A program made the position numbers and the translations under genes. The notes under the pieces were generated by a model. It was not told the DNA's origin, made no database searches, and was given only the letters and a program-made list of their open reading frames with translations. From Oleispira sp036960605 (GTDB lineage: Bacteria; Pseudomonadota; Gammaproteobacteria; Pseudomonadales; Oceanobacteraceae): a DNA stretch of 64,000 bases. The stretch is taken from assembly GCA_036960605.1 (NCBI GenBank), contig JBALXI010000017.1, forward strand, positions 1 through 64,000, in the 5' to 3' direction. This document shows, piece by piece, positions 34,339 through 43,727 of this stretch (positions within the stretch are counted from its first letter, which is position 1; each line of letters begins with the position of its first letter).

Positions 34339-34367
34339 GCAAAAGCCCGCACGAGGCGGGCCTTTGC
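34339..34367 (-). terminator. Terminator after hemE
   Basis: GCAAAAGCCCGC (34339-34350) pairs with GCGGGCCTTTGC (34356-34367) with one A-C mismatch; loop of five. It lies 17 bases past the hemE stop; the T-run is short. Confidence 0.65.
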
Positions 34368-34383
34368 AGAGCACCAGCAAAAA

Positions 34384-35448
34384 TCACTTGTGCTGATCAC
34401 GACTCAATTCAACCACCGCTTCGATGAATGCACCGGCACGTTCTGGGTCGACAAACTGGTGAATTCCATGACCCAGGTTAAATACATGACCTGTACCTGG
34501 ACCGTAGCTATTCAAAATACGCTGAACTTCTTTACGAATAGTTGCAGGAGAAGAATATAAAACAGAAGGATCCATATTGCCCTGAAGCGCAACACGATCA
34601 CCAACACGACCACGGGCATTACCCATGTCAGTCGTCCAATCAATGCCTAAAGCATCACAACCGGTATCAGCCATAAGCTCTAACCACTGACCGCCACCTT
34701 TAGTGAATAAGATAACCGGCACTTTACGGCCTTCATTTTCACGGGTTAAACCGGCAACAATTTTATTCATATACTTCAAGGAGAACTCGCGATAACACAC
34801 ATCGCTTAAGTTGCCACCCCAAGTATCAAAGATCTGCACGGCTTGAGCACCGGCGGCGATTTGAGCATTCAAATACTCAGTCACAGAATCGGCTAATACG
34901 TCCAACAACTGGTGCATCACTTCTGGCGTATCGTACATCATGGCTTTTACATGACGGAAGTCCTTCGAAGAACCGCCTTCAACCATATAAGTCGCTAATG
35001 TCCACGGGCTGCCAGAGAAACCAATAAGAGGGACTCGGCCATTCAGCTCACGACGAATAGTGCTGACCGCATCTGTCACATAAGGAAGATCTTTTGCTGT
35101 ATTAGTTACCTTTAATGCAGCAACGTCTTTTTCAGTACGAACTACTTTTTTGAAACGAGGACCTTCGCCTGTTTCAAAGTACAAACCAAGACCCATTGCA
35201 TCAGGAATCGTTAGAATATCAGAGAACAAAATCGCAGCATCTAGCGGATAACGTTCAAGCGGCTGCATCGTTACTTCACAAGCGAACTCAGGGTTCTTGC
35301 ACAAACTCATGAAATCGCCAGCTGTAGAACGGCTAGCACGATATTCTGGAAGGTAACGCCCTGCTTGGCGCATCATCCAAACCGGAGTTTGGTCTACAGG
35401 TTCGCGCAATAAAGCACGTAAAAAGCGATCGTTTTTAAGTTCTGACAT
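34384..35448 (-). CDS. hemE: Uroporphyrinogen decarboxylase
   Basis: Converts uroporphyrinogen III to coproporphyrinogen III in heme synthesis. PVDQTPVWMMRQAGRYLPEYR is the family signature near the N-terminus; LFSDILTIPDAMGL, GFSGSPWTLATYMVEGG, QIFDTWGG and FNLGHGIHQFVDPE follow. Length is 354. In Pseudomonas hemE directly follows gltD; here a large lipoprotein gene lies between them. Confidence 0.97.
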   Translation of the reverse strand: MSELKNDRFLRALLREPVDQTPVWMMRQAGRYLPEYRASRSTAGDFMSLCKNPEFACEVTMQPLERYPLDAAILFSDILTIPDAMGLGLYFETGEGPRFKKVVRTEKDVAALKVTNTAKDLPYVTDAVSTIRRELNGRVPLIGFSGSPWTLATYMVEGGSSKDFRHVKAMMYDTPEVMHQLLDVLADSVTEYLNAQIAAGAQAVQIFDTWGGNLSDVCYREFSLKYMNKIVAGLTRENEGRKVPVILFTKGGGQWLELMADTGCDALGIDWTTDMGNARGRVGDRVALQGNMDPSVLYSSPATIRKEVQRILNSYGPGTGHVFNLGHGIHQFVDPERAGAFIEAVVELSRDQHK

Positions 35449-35491
35449 GGATATATTCGACTTCAGATTTTAAGATGGGAAATATAATAAC

Positions 35492-35517
35492 AAAAAACCC
35501 AGCGCTAGGCTGGGTTT
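35492..35517 (-). terminator. Terminator of the Ig-like lipoprotein gene
   Basis: AAACCCAGC (35495-35503) pairs with GCTGGGTTT (35509-35517), loop GCTAG; on the minus strand a six-T run follows (35497-35492). Confidence 0.85.
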
Positions 35518-35555
35518 GATGAAAAAATTCTGATGTAAATCAACTCACTCTTCAT

Positions 35556-37418
35556 TTATAACGTTATCCCAAATGAGACGTCATATGGTGATATTATCTT
35601 TGGCGAAATAGTCACTTTTAGCTCATTTAGACCTGCCTGCGGTGCACCAGGGTTATCCGCAGGGTCTTTATCTTCAACGCGCACATTAAAGGCCTTACCA
35701 TAAGGAGGCAAACCCGTCCCTGACAAAGTACCGATACCAGATTTCCCTACGTCTCCGCCTTTACCAGTAACTTCAAAACCATCGGCGGCGAAGCTCAATG
35801 CAGTCCCATCATTAGGAATATTACCATTCACATCTTGAATAACTACGACGTAGCTGGAGCCTACTGTTAAGCCTGCTGCAACTGAATATGTTCCTCCAGA
35901 GAATTCGTACAATGTTACAGATGCTACTTCACTCGCCATAACCAGCCTTGTACTTTTGCTAATATGCATATTTGTAGCACAATGCCCTAGAGCAACAGCA
36001 GCAGCACTACACAATGAGCCTTGATACTTAGTAACATCCACTTGGGCTGTATGTACACCATTATTATCGGTATCCGCTAAGAGCTCTTCTGATGCATCTT
36101 TAACTCCATTGAAATCAAAATCTTCGAATACTTCACCATACGTAATAAAGCTTTCGGTTGAATCGAATACGCCATTATTATTAACATCAACATAATCTGA
36201 TTCACCCTGAGTATAGGCTGTAATAGTAGAGAATCCTGCTCTATCATTCACATACAGACCGTTAGAAGTATTTGACGCATCACCTGGCAACCTATCTTGC
36301 CCCAACCAAACAACTGAACATGTACCTCCTGAAGTTTCACATAAACTCTCAATTTTCCCACCTTCAGTCGTAAAATTAACTACCGTGGCATCTGGTGGTG
36401 GATTACCCCAGCGGTCCGCGAGAAATACTGATACCGATACTGTGTTACCTACGAATCCCCAAGCGTGAGGGTTGAATGAGTCCAATGCTAAAGTCATTTT
36501 ACTTTGAACGGGATACCCAGTTGATACAGAAATTGGAGCTGAAGAAACGAAAACCGTATCAGCTTCTCCTGCTCCATTAGTAAAATCGGTCGATGCAATA
36601 ACACGAACCGAGGTGTGGATAGGTCCAGCGTTCATAACGACGGTAACTTCACCTGAGGAATCGGTAATTTCTGACGTTGTGGCTAAAGTAGCTGATGCAG
36701 ATGCTGACGAGAAAGAAAAATTAACACCTTGGTTCGGGATAGGGTCCCCATTAACATCAGTCACAGCAAAGGTTAAAATTGAAACTTGTTTTAAATCGGG
36801 ATTGCCTACTGAAGCGACACCTAAACTTGTTTCTGAAGCTCCAACATAAGAAATATCGTTAACCGTTGGAGCCACTACCTCGATTGTTACAGTCGCTACA
36901 CCCAACTTAGTGGTTTTATCAATAGTTCCCGCTGCTGAGTTATAAAGACTTGCTGTTACAAGATCCTCCCCAGAGCAGCCCTCTGCCCGATAAGTCGTAG
37001 TAACAGTACCCGAAGTAGTTACTACTTCAGGATTATCAAAACTTGCTCTAGCAGGATCTGTCCCTGCACAAGTTGACCCAAACACGACACCATACTCAAC
37101 ACCTGAAACTCGTGCATCGGATGCGTCTCTATCCACAACATCAACAGTGATGTTAACTTGGCCTCCAGCCGCCAGTTTACCACTGACTAACCCACCGTTT
37201 GCAATAGTAATAACTCCATCGGAATAGCTGCTTCCAGTCCCACTTCCAATATCTGGAGTGCCAACTACTGTACCAGTAGATACGACAGTCCCATCATCCG
37301 TCGTAGTTGTCGTTCCAGTCTCTCCTGTAGTTGAGCTATTTGTCGGGCTTCCGCCACCGCCACAAGCTACAACAGCGAGAGTTAAAAGAGATAGTGATGC
37401 TATTTTTATTGGATTCAT
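35556..37418 (-). CDS. Large exported lipoprotein with Ig-like (Big-1-like) repeats
   Basis: Surface or periplasmic lipoprotein. ATG 37418 gives a signal peptide ending in the lipobox VVAC (Cys19), then a Gly/Ser/Thr linker (residues 20-70). Several Ig-like modules follow, with invasin/intimin-like turns such as VTDVNGDPIPNQGVNFSF, LADRWGNPPPDATVVNFTT and VVIQDVNGNIPNDGTALSF. Asp/Asn-rich DVNNNGVFDSTE and DFDFNGVKDASEE segments (about residues 410-450) resemble calcium-binding loops. Length is 620. The upstream ATG (37478) adds a non-signal extension and is rejected. Adhesion or envelope role is inferred only. Confidence 0.8.
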   Translation of the reverse strand: MNPIKIASLSLLTLAVVACGGGGSPTNSSTTGETGTTTTTDDGTVVSTGTVVGTPDIGSGTGSSYSDGVITIANGGLVSGKLAAGGQVNITVDVVDRDASDARVSGVEYGVVFGSTCAGTDPARASFDNPEVVTTSGTVTTTYRAEGCSGEDLVTASLYNSAAGTIDKTTKLGVATVTIEVVAPTVNDISYVGASETSLGVASVGNPDLKQVSILTFAVTDVNGDPIPNQGVNFSFSSASASATLATTSEITDSSGEVTVVMNAGPIHTSVRVIASTDFTNGAGEADTVFVSSAPISVSTGYPVQSKMTLALDSFNPHAWGFVGNTVSVSVFLADRWGNPPPDATVVNFTTEGGKIESLCETSGGTCSVVWLGQDRLPGDASNTSNGLYVNDRAGFSTITAYTQGESDYVDVNNNGVFDSTESFITYGEVFEDFDFNGVKDASEELLADTDNNGVHTAQVDVTKYQGSLCSAAAVALGHCATNMHISKSTRLVMASEVASVTLYEFSGGTYSVAAGLTVGSSYVVVIQDVNGNIPNDGTALSFAADGFEVTGKGGDVGKSGIGTLSGTGLPPYGKAFNVRVEDKDPADNPGAPQAGLNELKVTISPKIISPYDVSFGITL

Positions 37419-37506
37419 GATTCCTGCTCCGTCACGCGGTATATCCATGTACTGTAACATAAAGATAGAGCATAACACTGGAAGTAGTTAACAGGCTAGA
37501 AACAAA

Positions 37507-37530
37507 AAACGCGGCCTAAGCCGCGTTTTC
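37507..37530 (-). terminator. Terminator of gltBD
   Basis: AAAACGCGGC (37507-37516) pairs with GCCGCGTTTT (37521-37530), loop CTAA; on the minus strand T-rich sequence follows. Confidence 0.85.
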
Positions 37531-37580
37531 TACCGTCTATCTAATATCGTCTTATTAGGTCTACTAACAAGACAAAATTA

Positions 37581-38999
37581 TTAAACTTTCAAATAATCCA
37601 TAATCCCATCGGCCGCTTCACGACCTTCCCAGATTGCGGTAACAACCAAGTCAGAGCCACGAACCATATCGCCACCGGCGAATACTTTTTCGTTAGTGGT
37701 TTGGAATTTGAACTTCTGCTGTTCCGGTGCAACAACACCTTTCCAGCTATTGATTTCGATACCGAAGTCAGCGAACCAAGGAGCAGGGCTAGGCTGGAAA
37801 CCGAAAGCAACCAATACGGCATCAGCAGCAATGATCTCTTCAGAACCTTCAATCACCTGTGGACGGCGACGACCGTTCTCGTCTGGCTCACCCAACTTAG
37901 TAGAAACAACCTTAATGCCTTCAACCTTATCTTCACCAACAATGGCAACAGGCTGACGGTTAAATAAGAAGTTAACACCTTCTTCTTTAGCGTTCTGAAC
38001 TTCGCGAACAGAACCTGGCATATTGGCTTCATCACGACGATAAGCACAAGAGACTGATTCAGCTGCTTGGCGAATAGAGGTACGGTTACAATCCATCGCG
38101 GTATCACCACCGCCCAGAACGACAACTTTTTTGCCTTTCATGGAGATGAAATCAGCTTCGTCTTTTTCAAAGCCCATATTGCGATTAACGTTGGAGATTA
38201 AGAAATCCAATGCATCATGAACACCCGGAAGATCTTCACCTGGGAAGCCGCCCTTCATATAGCTGTAAGTACCCATACCTAGGAAAACGGCATCGTACTC
38301 TTCTAGCAGCGTTTCAAATTGGATGTCTTTACCGATTTCAGTATTCAAACGGAACTCTACGCCCATTTCTTCGAATACTTTGCGGCGGTTAATCATCACT
38401 TCTTTTTCCAGTTTAAATTCTGGAATACCGAAGGTTAATAGGCCGCCAATTTCAGGATATTTATCAAAAACAACGGGTTTAATACCATTGCGAACCAATA
38501 CGTCAGCACAGCCGATTCCCGCAGGGCCTGCACCAATAATGGCAACCTTCTTATCTGTCCACTTAACGTTAGACATATCAGGCTTCCAGCCCATGGCGAA
38601 TGCGGTATCAGTGATGTATTTTTCAACATTACCAATGGTCACAGCGCCAAAGCCATCGTTCAATGTACAAGCACCTTCACACAAACGGTCTTGCGGGCAA
38701 ACACGGCCACAAACTTCAGGTAAAGAGTTGGTCTGATGACTCAACTCAACCGCTTCTAGAATGTTGCCTTCTGTTGCTAGCTTCAACCAGTTAGGAATGA
38801 AGTTATGTACAGGGCATTTCCATTCGCAGTATGGGTTACCACACTCCAAACAGCGGTGCGATTGATCAGCAACCTCTGCCTGTTGGAACGGCTTATAAAT
38901 TTCGACGAACTGCTTAGTACGAGCATTCATCGCTTTCTTTACAGGGTCCTTGCGGCCTACCTGTACGAACTGAAAATTATTATTCAGACGCTCAGTCAT
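37581..38999 (-). CDS. gltD: Glutamate synthase [NADPH] small subunit
   Basis: Flavoprotein subunit that passes electrons from NADPH to the large subunit for glutamate synthesis. The N-terminus carries iron-sulfur cysteines (HRCLECGNPYCEWKCP and GRVCPQDRLCEGACT). FAD binding is at VAIIGAGPAGIGCADVL, NADPH binding at VVVLGGGDTAMDCNRTSIR, and the C-terminal GGDMVRGSDLVVTAIWEGR is typical. Length 472 is normal. It starts 73 bases after gltB. Confidence 0.97.
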   Translation of the reverse strand: MTERLNNNFQFVQVGRKDPVKKAMNARTKQFVEIYKPFQQAEVADQSHRCLECGNPYCEWKCPVHNFIPNWLKLATEGNILEAVELSHQTNSLPEVCGRVCPQDRLCEGACTLNDGFGAVTIGNVEKYITDTAFAMGWKPDMSNVKWTDKKVAIIGAGPAGIGCADVLVRNGIKPVVFDKYPEIGGLLTFGIPEFKLEKEVMINRRKVFEEMGVEFRLNTEIGKDIQFETLLEEYDAVFLGMGTYSYMKGGFPGEDLPGVHDALDFLISNVNRNMGFEKDEADFISMKGKKVVVLGGGDTAMDCNRTSIRQAAESVSCAYRRDEANMPGSVREVQNAKEEGVNFLFNRQPVAIVGEDKVEGIKVVSTKLGEPDENGRRRPQVIEGSEEIIAADAVLVAFGFQPSPAPWFADFGIEINSWKGVVAPEQQKFKFQTTNEKVFAGGDMVRGSDLVVTAIWEGREAADGIMDYLKV

Positions 39000-39072
39000 T
39001 TCGAACCTCTCTCACTCGTCCGTGAGCCCTATTACTTATTACAGTAAGTGGGCTCAGCATTTTTCAAAGCGC

Positions 39073-42000
39073 TTACTCTGGACGAGTGCGCATGTTATCT
39101 AATAACTGCTGTAAATCTGCAGCTTTTGGCTTAACTAACCAGAACTTACCGATGAAACCATCAAAATCTTCTAAGATTTCTTCACCCCAAGCGCTGCCAG
39201 TTTCGGCAACGAACTCCGTGATAACACCACGAAGATGATTGCGGTAGCCTTCCGTAAATTCATTGTTAATACGATTTATATCCACAAGCTCGTGGTTATA
39301 AAGATCAACAAAGCTATTATCTAGGTCCAATACATAAGCGAAACCGCCCGTCATACCGGCACCGAAGTTGTAGCCCGTCTTTCCTAGAACACAAACCATT
39401 CCGCCTGTCATATATTCACAACAGTGATCGCCTGTACCTTCAACAACCGCATGGGTGCCGGAGTTACGAACCGCAAAACGTTCGCCTGCACGACCCGCCG
39501 CAAGCAATTTACCGCCCGTTGCACCGTATAAGCAGGTATTACCAATAATGGAGGTATCTTGAGACTTAAACACAGAACCTTTTGGTGGGAATACAACCAG
39601 CTTACCGCCTGTCATACCCTTACCCACGTAATCGTTGGCATCGCCTTCAAGACGCATTTCTAAGCCGCCCGCGTTCCAAACACCCCAAGACTGGCCAACT
39701 GTACCCGTCAAGCTTAGCTTGATTGGCGCTATTGCCATACCTTGGTTACCGTGACGCTTAGCGATTTCACCCGATAGGCGTGCACCAATAGAACGGTCAC
39801 AGTTGGTCACGTTAAAGCTGAACTCACCGCCTTTCTTGGCTTCGATAGTAGCTAAAGTTTCTTCAACCATACGCTCCGCTAATAATCCCTGATCAAAGGG
39901 AATATTGCGTTCAACCTGAACCGTATGCGGCTTGTCTGCAGGAATATGATCATTGGCCAATAAAGGCGTTAGATCTAAATTACGCTGCTTAGACGTATTG
40001 CCTTCGATCATTTCTAATAGATCAGTACGACCAACCAGCTCTTCCATCGAGCGGATTCCCATCTGGGCCATCAAGCCACGAATCTCTTCAGCAACAAAAT
40101 GGAAATAGTTTTTAACCATTTCTGCCGTGCCGATGTAATGTTTATCACGCAAGTTTTCGTTCTGCGTCGCCACACCGGTCGCGCAGTTGTTCAGGTGACA
40201 AATACGTAAGTATTTGCAACCCACAGCAACCATTGGCAAAGTACCAAAACCAAAGGATTCAGCACCTAACATAGCGCCTTTAACCACATCTAGACCTGAC
40301 TTTAAGCCACCATCTGTCTGTACGCGAACCTTGCCACGCAAGTCGTTGCCACGAAGTGATTGATGCGCTTCTGCTAAACCAAGCTCCCATGGAGAACCGG
40401 CATACTTAATAGAAGTTAATGGTGAAGCAGCCGTACCACCGTCGTAACCAGAGATGGTAATCAAGTCAGCGTAAGCTTTCGCTACACCCGCTGCAATCGT
40501 ACCGACACCCGGCTCCGATACTAGCTTCACAGAAACTAATGCGGTTGGATTAACTTGCTTCAAATCGAAAATCAGCTGAGCTAAATCTTCAATAGAATAA
40601 ATATCGTGATGCGGAGGCGGTGAAATCAATGTCACACCCGGAACCGAATAACGCAGCGTAGCGATTAAGTCATTAACCTTACCGCCCGGTAGCTGACCAC
40701 CTTCGCCAGGCTTAGCGCCTTGGGCTACTTTGATCTGCAATACATCAGCGCTGGATAAGTAGTGTGGCGTTACACCAAAACGTCCAGATGCAATCTGCTT
40801 GATCTTGGAGTTTTTATTGGTGCCATAACGCTTAGGATCTTCACCACCTTCACCTGAATTTGAACGTCCGCCCAATTCATTCATCGCTTCTGCTAGCGCT
40901 TCGTGTGCCTCTGGAGAAAGAGCACCCAGAGACATCGCTGCGGTATCAAATCGCTTGAAGATTTGGCTTACAGGCTCAACTTCAGAAATATCGATCGCTT
41001 TAACGTCTTTACTGATCGCTAATAAGTCACGAATCGTCGCTACTGGGCGGTTATTAACCAGGTCTGCGAAACGGTCGTAAGCTTTTTGATCATTCTGCTG
41101 TACAGCTTGCTGAATGTTCATGATCACTTCTGGATTGTACGCGTGGTATTCACCACCGTGTACATACTTCAATAAACCACCTTGCTCTAGTGGCTTACGC
41201 GCAATCCAAGCATTCTGTTCAACCCATTCCAAATCTTCTTGGAAATCGGCAAATGTCGCGCCTTCGATACGGCTACTTACACCGACAAAACAGAGATCAA
41301 CGATTTCTGTACTCAAACCAATCGCTTCAAATAACTGCGACCCACGGTAAGAGGCAATGGTAGAAATACCCATTTTAGACAAGATCTTCATCAAGCCTTT
41401 GCGAATACCTTTACGGAAATTCTGCTGCGACTTTAATGGATCACCGAGCAGTTCACTGCTGCGATGCATATCTTCAAGAATATCGTACGCCAACCATGGA
41501 TAAACGGCTGTCGCACCAAAACCTAGCAATACGGCAAAATGATGTGCATCACGTGCGGAACCGGTTTCGACAACGATGTTCGAATCACAACGTAAGCCTT
41601 TCGCTACTAGGTGGTGATGAACAGCACCCGTCGCCATAACGGCTGGAACGACTAACTCACCTTGAGCAACCTGACGGTCACTTAAGATCAAAACTACCGC
41701 GCCATCGCGTACTTGCTTTTCTGCTTCTGCATTAATGGCTTCGATGGCCGCTTTTAGATCCGTTCCTGCTTGATAAGCAAGCTTAATGGTCACGTCTTTA
41801 AAGGCTGCATTGCCCGTATTTTTCAAACCGTGGAATTTCAACGGTGAAATAACAGGCGACGTTAGAATAATACGTTCCGCGTGGTCGGCCTTCTCTTCGA
41901 AAACGTTCTTTTCCACACCGATACACGTTTCTAACGACATCACGATCGCTTCACGCAATGGATCGATCGGTGGATTAGTCACCTGAGCAAACTTCTGACG

Positions 42001-43539
42001 GAAATAATCGGCAACGTGACGAACGCGCAAAGACAATACGGCCATCGGTGTATCATCACCCATAGAACCGGTTGCTTCTTGACCTGCTTCCGCCATCGGG
42101 CGTAAAACCTGGTCACGTTCTTCAAAGCTGACTAGTTGAAGCTTCTGATGGGCCTTTAATTCATCAGCCGTTAGCGGCTGATCTTTCTTCAAAGACTGCA
42201 ACTGTAAGCGCGATTCAATGCGAACGCTGTTTTGTTTCAGCCATTTCTTATAAGGCTTACGCTGCTTTAACAGATTATCAATCGCAGCGGCATCCAGAAT
42301 GGTGCCTTCTTGTGTATCAATGGCTAGAATTTCGCCTGGACCAACACGTCCTTTAGAGACAACATCTTCAGGCTTATAGCCGTGAACACCTACTTCAGAG
42401 GCAACCGTAATAAAGTCGTCTTTAGTGATTACCCAGCGCGAAGGACGTAAACCGTTACGGTCAAGACCACAAACCGCATAACGACCATCGGTCATTACTA
42501 GGCCAGCCGGACCATCCCAAGGCTCCATGTGCATAGAGTTGTATTCATAGAATGCGCGTAGATCAGCATCCATTGTTTCAACATTTTGCCATGCAGGCGG
42601 AATCATCATACGAACAGCACGGAACATACCCATGCCGCCAGTAACCAATAGCTCTAACATGTTATCCATTGAGGATGAGTCAGAACCCGTGGTATTTACA
42701 ATCGGCGATAACTGCTCTAAGTCAGGCAACAGCTCACTACGGAACTTGCTACTACGAGCGTTAGACCAATTACGGTTACCACTAATGGTATTAATTTCAC
42801 CGTTGTGCGCCAACATACGGAACGGCTGAGCCAAAGGCCAGCGCGGCTGCGTATTGGTCGAGAAGCGTTGGTGGAAAACACAAATAGCGGTTTCCAAACG
42901 TTCGTCGGCCAGGTCTAAGAAAAATGCAGGTAGGTCAACAGGCATGGTTAAGCCTTTATATGACAATACATTTTCCGACAGACTCGCAATATAGAAATCT
43001 GGAAATTGGGTCAACGCTTTCTCAGCAAAACGACGGCCATAAAACAATTTTACGCCGAAAGTTTCACTGCTTAGAGCTTCACTATTCTTGGCTTCGTCAG
43101 CAGTAATAAATACTTGCTCGAAGCGGGGTAAACAATCAATCGCCATAGGACCAAGACAGTCGTTATTAGTTGGCACTGTGCGCCAGCCTAATACGTTCAA
43201 GCCTTGTTCTGACATTGCTTTTTCTAACGCAGCTTTCTGCTGCGCATAGATTGCATCGTCAAGATCCATAAACAACATGCCGATGGCATATTGCTCGGGC
43301 AAACTAATGCCCTGCTCTTGCGCGACTGCACGCAAGAAAGAGTCTGGCTTTTGGATTAACATCCCACAACCGTCACCGGTCTTACCATCTGCAGCGATAC
43401 CACCTCGGTGGGTCATGCAGGTTAGGGAGTCAATCGCCGTCTCTAACAACTTATGGCTGGTTTGTCCCTTTAAATGGGCAATCAAACCAAAACCACAGTT
43501 ATCTTTAAAGTCACCTGGAGTGTATAGACCAGTTCTCAT
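39073..43539 (-). CDS. gltB: Glutamate synthase [NADPH] large subunit
   Basis: Makes two glutamates from glutamine and 2-oxoglutarate. The N-terminal glutaminase (class II amidotransferase) begins with Cys15 in DNCGFGLIAHLKG after a 14-residue leader, shorter than the E. coli propeptide. The FMN synthase domain lies near residues 820-1190 (LSPEAHEALAEAMNELGGRSNSGEGGEDPKRYG), the 3Fe-4S cysteines are in CKYLRICHLNNCATG, and a C-terminal beta-helix domain follows. Length 1488 is normal. Confidence 0.97.
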   Translation of the reverse strand: MRTGLYTPGDFKDNCGFGLIAHLKGQTSHKLLETAIDSLTCMTHRGGIAADGKTGDGCGMLIQKPDSFLRAVAQEQGISLPEQYAIGMLFMDLDDAIYAQQKAALEKAMSEQGLNVLGWRTVPTNNDCLGPMAIDCLPRFEQVFITADEAKNSEALSSETFGVKLFYGRRFAEKALTQFPDFYIASLSENVLSYKGLTMPVDLPAFFLDLADERLETAICVFHQRFSTNTQPRWPLAQPFRMLAHNGEINTISGNRNWSNARSSKFRSELLPDLEQLSPIVNTTGSDSSSMDNMLELLVTGGMGMFRAVRMMIPPAWQNVETMDADLRAFYEYNSMHMEPWDGPAGLVMTDGRYAVCGLDRNGLRPSRWVITKDDFITVASEVGVHGYKPEDVVSKGRVGPGEILAIDTQEGTILDAAAIDNLLKQRKPYKKWLKQNSVRIESRLQLQSLKKDQPLTADELKAHQKLQLVSFEERDQVLRPMAEAGQEATGSMGDDTPMAVLSLRVRHVADYFRQKFAQVTNPPIDPLREAIVMSLETCIGVEKNVFEEKADHAERIILTSPVISPLKFHGLKNTGNAAFKDVTIKLAYQAGTDLKAAIEAINAEAEKQVRDGAVVLILSDRQVAQGELVVPAVMATGAVHHHLVAKGLRCDSNIVVETGSARDAHHFAVLLGFGATAVYPWLAYDILEDMHRSSELLGDPLKSQQNFRKGIRKGLMKILSKMGISTIASYRGSQLFEAIGLSTEIVDLCFVGVSSRIEGATFADFQEDLEWVEQNAWIARKPLEQGGLLKYVHGGEYHAYNPEVIMNIQQAVQQNDQKAYDRFADLVNNRPVATIRDLLAISKDVKAIDISEVEPVSQIFKRFDTAAMSLGALSPEAHEALAEAMNELGGRSNSGEGGEDPKRYGTNKNSKIKQIASGRFGVTPHYLSSADVLQIKVAQGAKPGEGGQLPGGKVNDLIATLRYSVPGVTLISPPPHHDIYSIEDLAQLIFDLKQVNPTALVSVKLVSEPGVGTIAAGVAKAYADLITISGYDGGTAASPLTSIKYAGSPWELGLAEAHQSLRGNDLRGKVRVQTDGGLKSGLDVVKGAMLGAESFGFGTLPMVAVGCKYLRICHLNNCATGVATQNENLRDKHYIGTAEMVKNYFHFVAEEIRGLMAQMGIRSMEELVGRTDLLEMIEGNTSKQRNLDLTPLLANDHIPADKPHTVQVERNIPFDQGLLAERMVEETLATIEAKKGGEFSFNVTNCDRSIGARLSGEIAKRHGNQGMAIAPIKLSLTGTVGQSWGVWNAGGLEMRLEGDANDYVGKGMTGGKLVVFPPKGSVFKSQDTSIIGNTCLYGATGGKLLAAGRAGERFAVRNSGTHAVVEGTGDHCCEYMTGGMVCVLGKTGYNFGAGMTGGFAYVLDLDNSFVDLYNHELVDINRINNEFTEGYRNHLRGVITEFVAETGSAWGEEILEDFDGFIGKFWLVKPKAADLQQLLDNMRTRPE

Positions 43540-43665
43540 AGAACAGCTCTCATCAACAAAAAAATCAGTAAATTCAAGGGCTTAGGAGCGCCCAATGCTC
43601 AATAAATGAGCTGCGTACAGTCAAAAGGGAGCTTATTCTACATGAATGAGGCGTCTGTCACAAAT

Positions 43666-43708
43666 TCTGGCGCTCAAGCTGTATTATTTTTATACAGACT
43701 GAGCCAGA
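43666..43708 (-). terminator. Large hairpin between the damX-like gene and gltB
   Basis: TCTGG (43666-43670) and CTCA (43673-43676) pair with TGAG (43700-43703) and CCAGA (43704-43708), with an inner CTGTAT/ATACAG stem (43679-43697). It lies 20 bases past the damX-like stop; T-run absent, so terminator or leader element of gltB. Confidence 0.5.
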
Positions 43709-43727
43709 AATGGATATAGATTCCACC

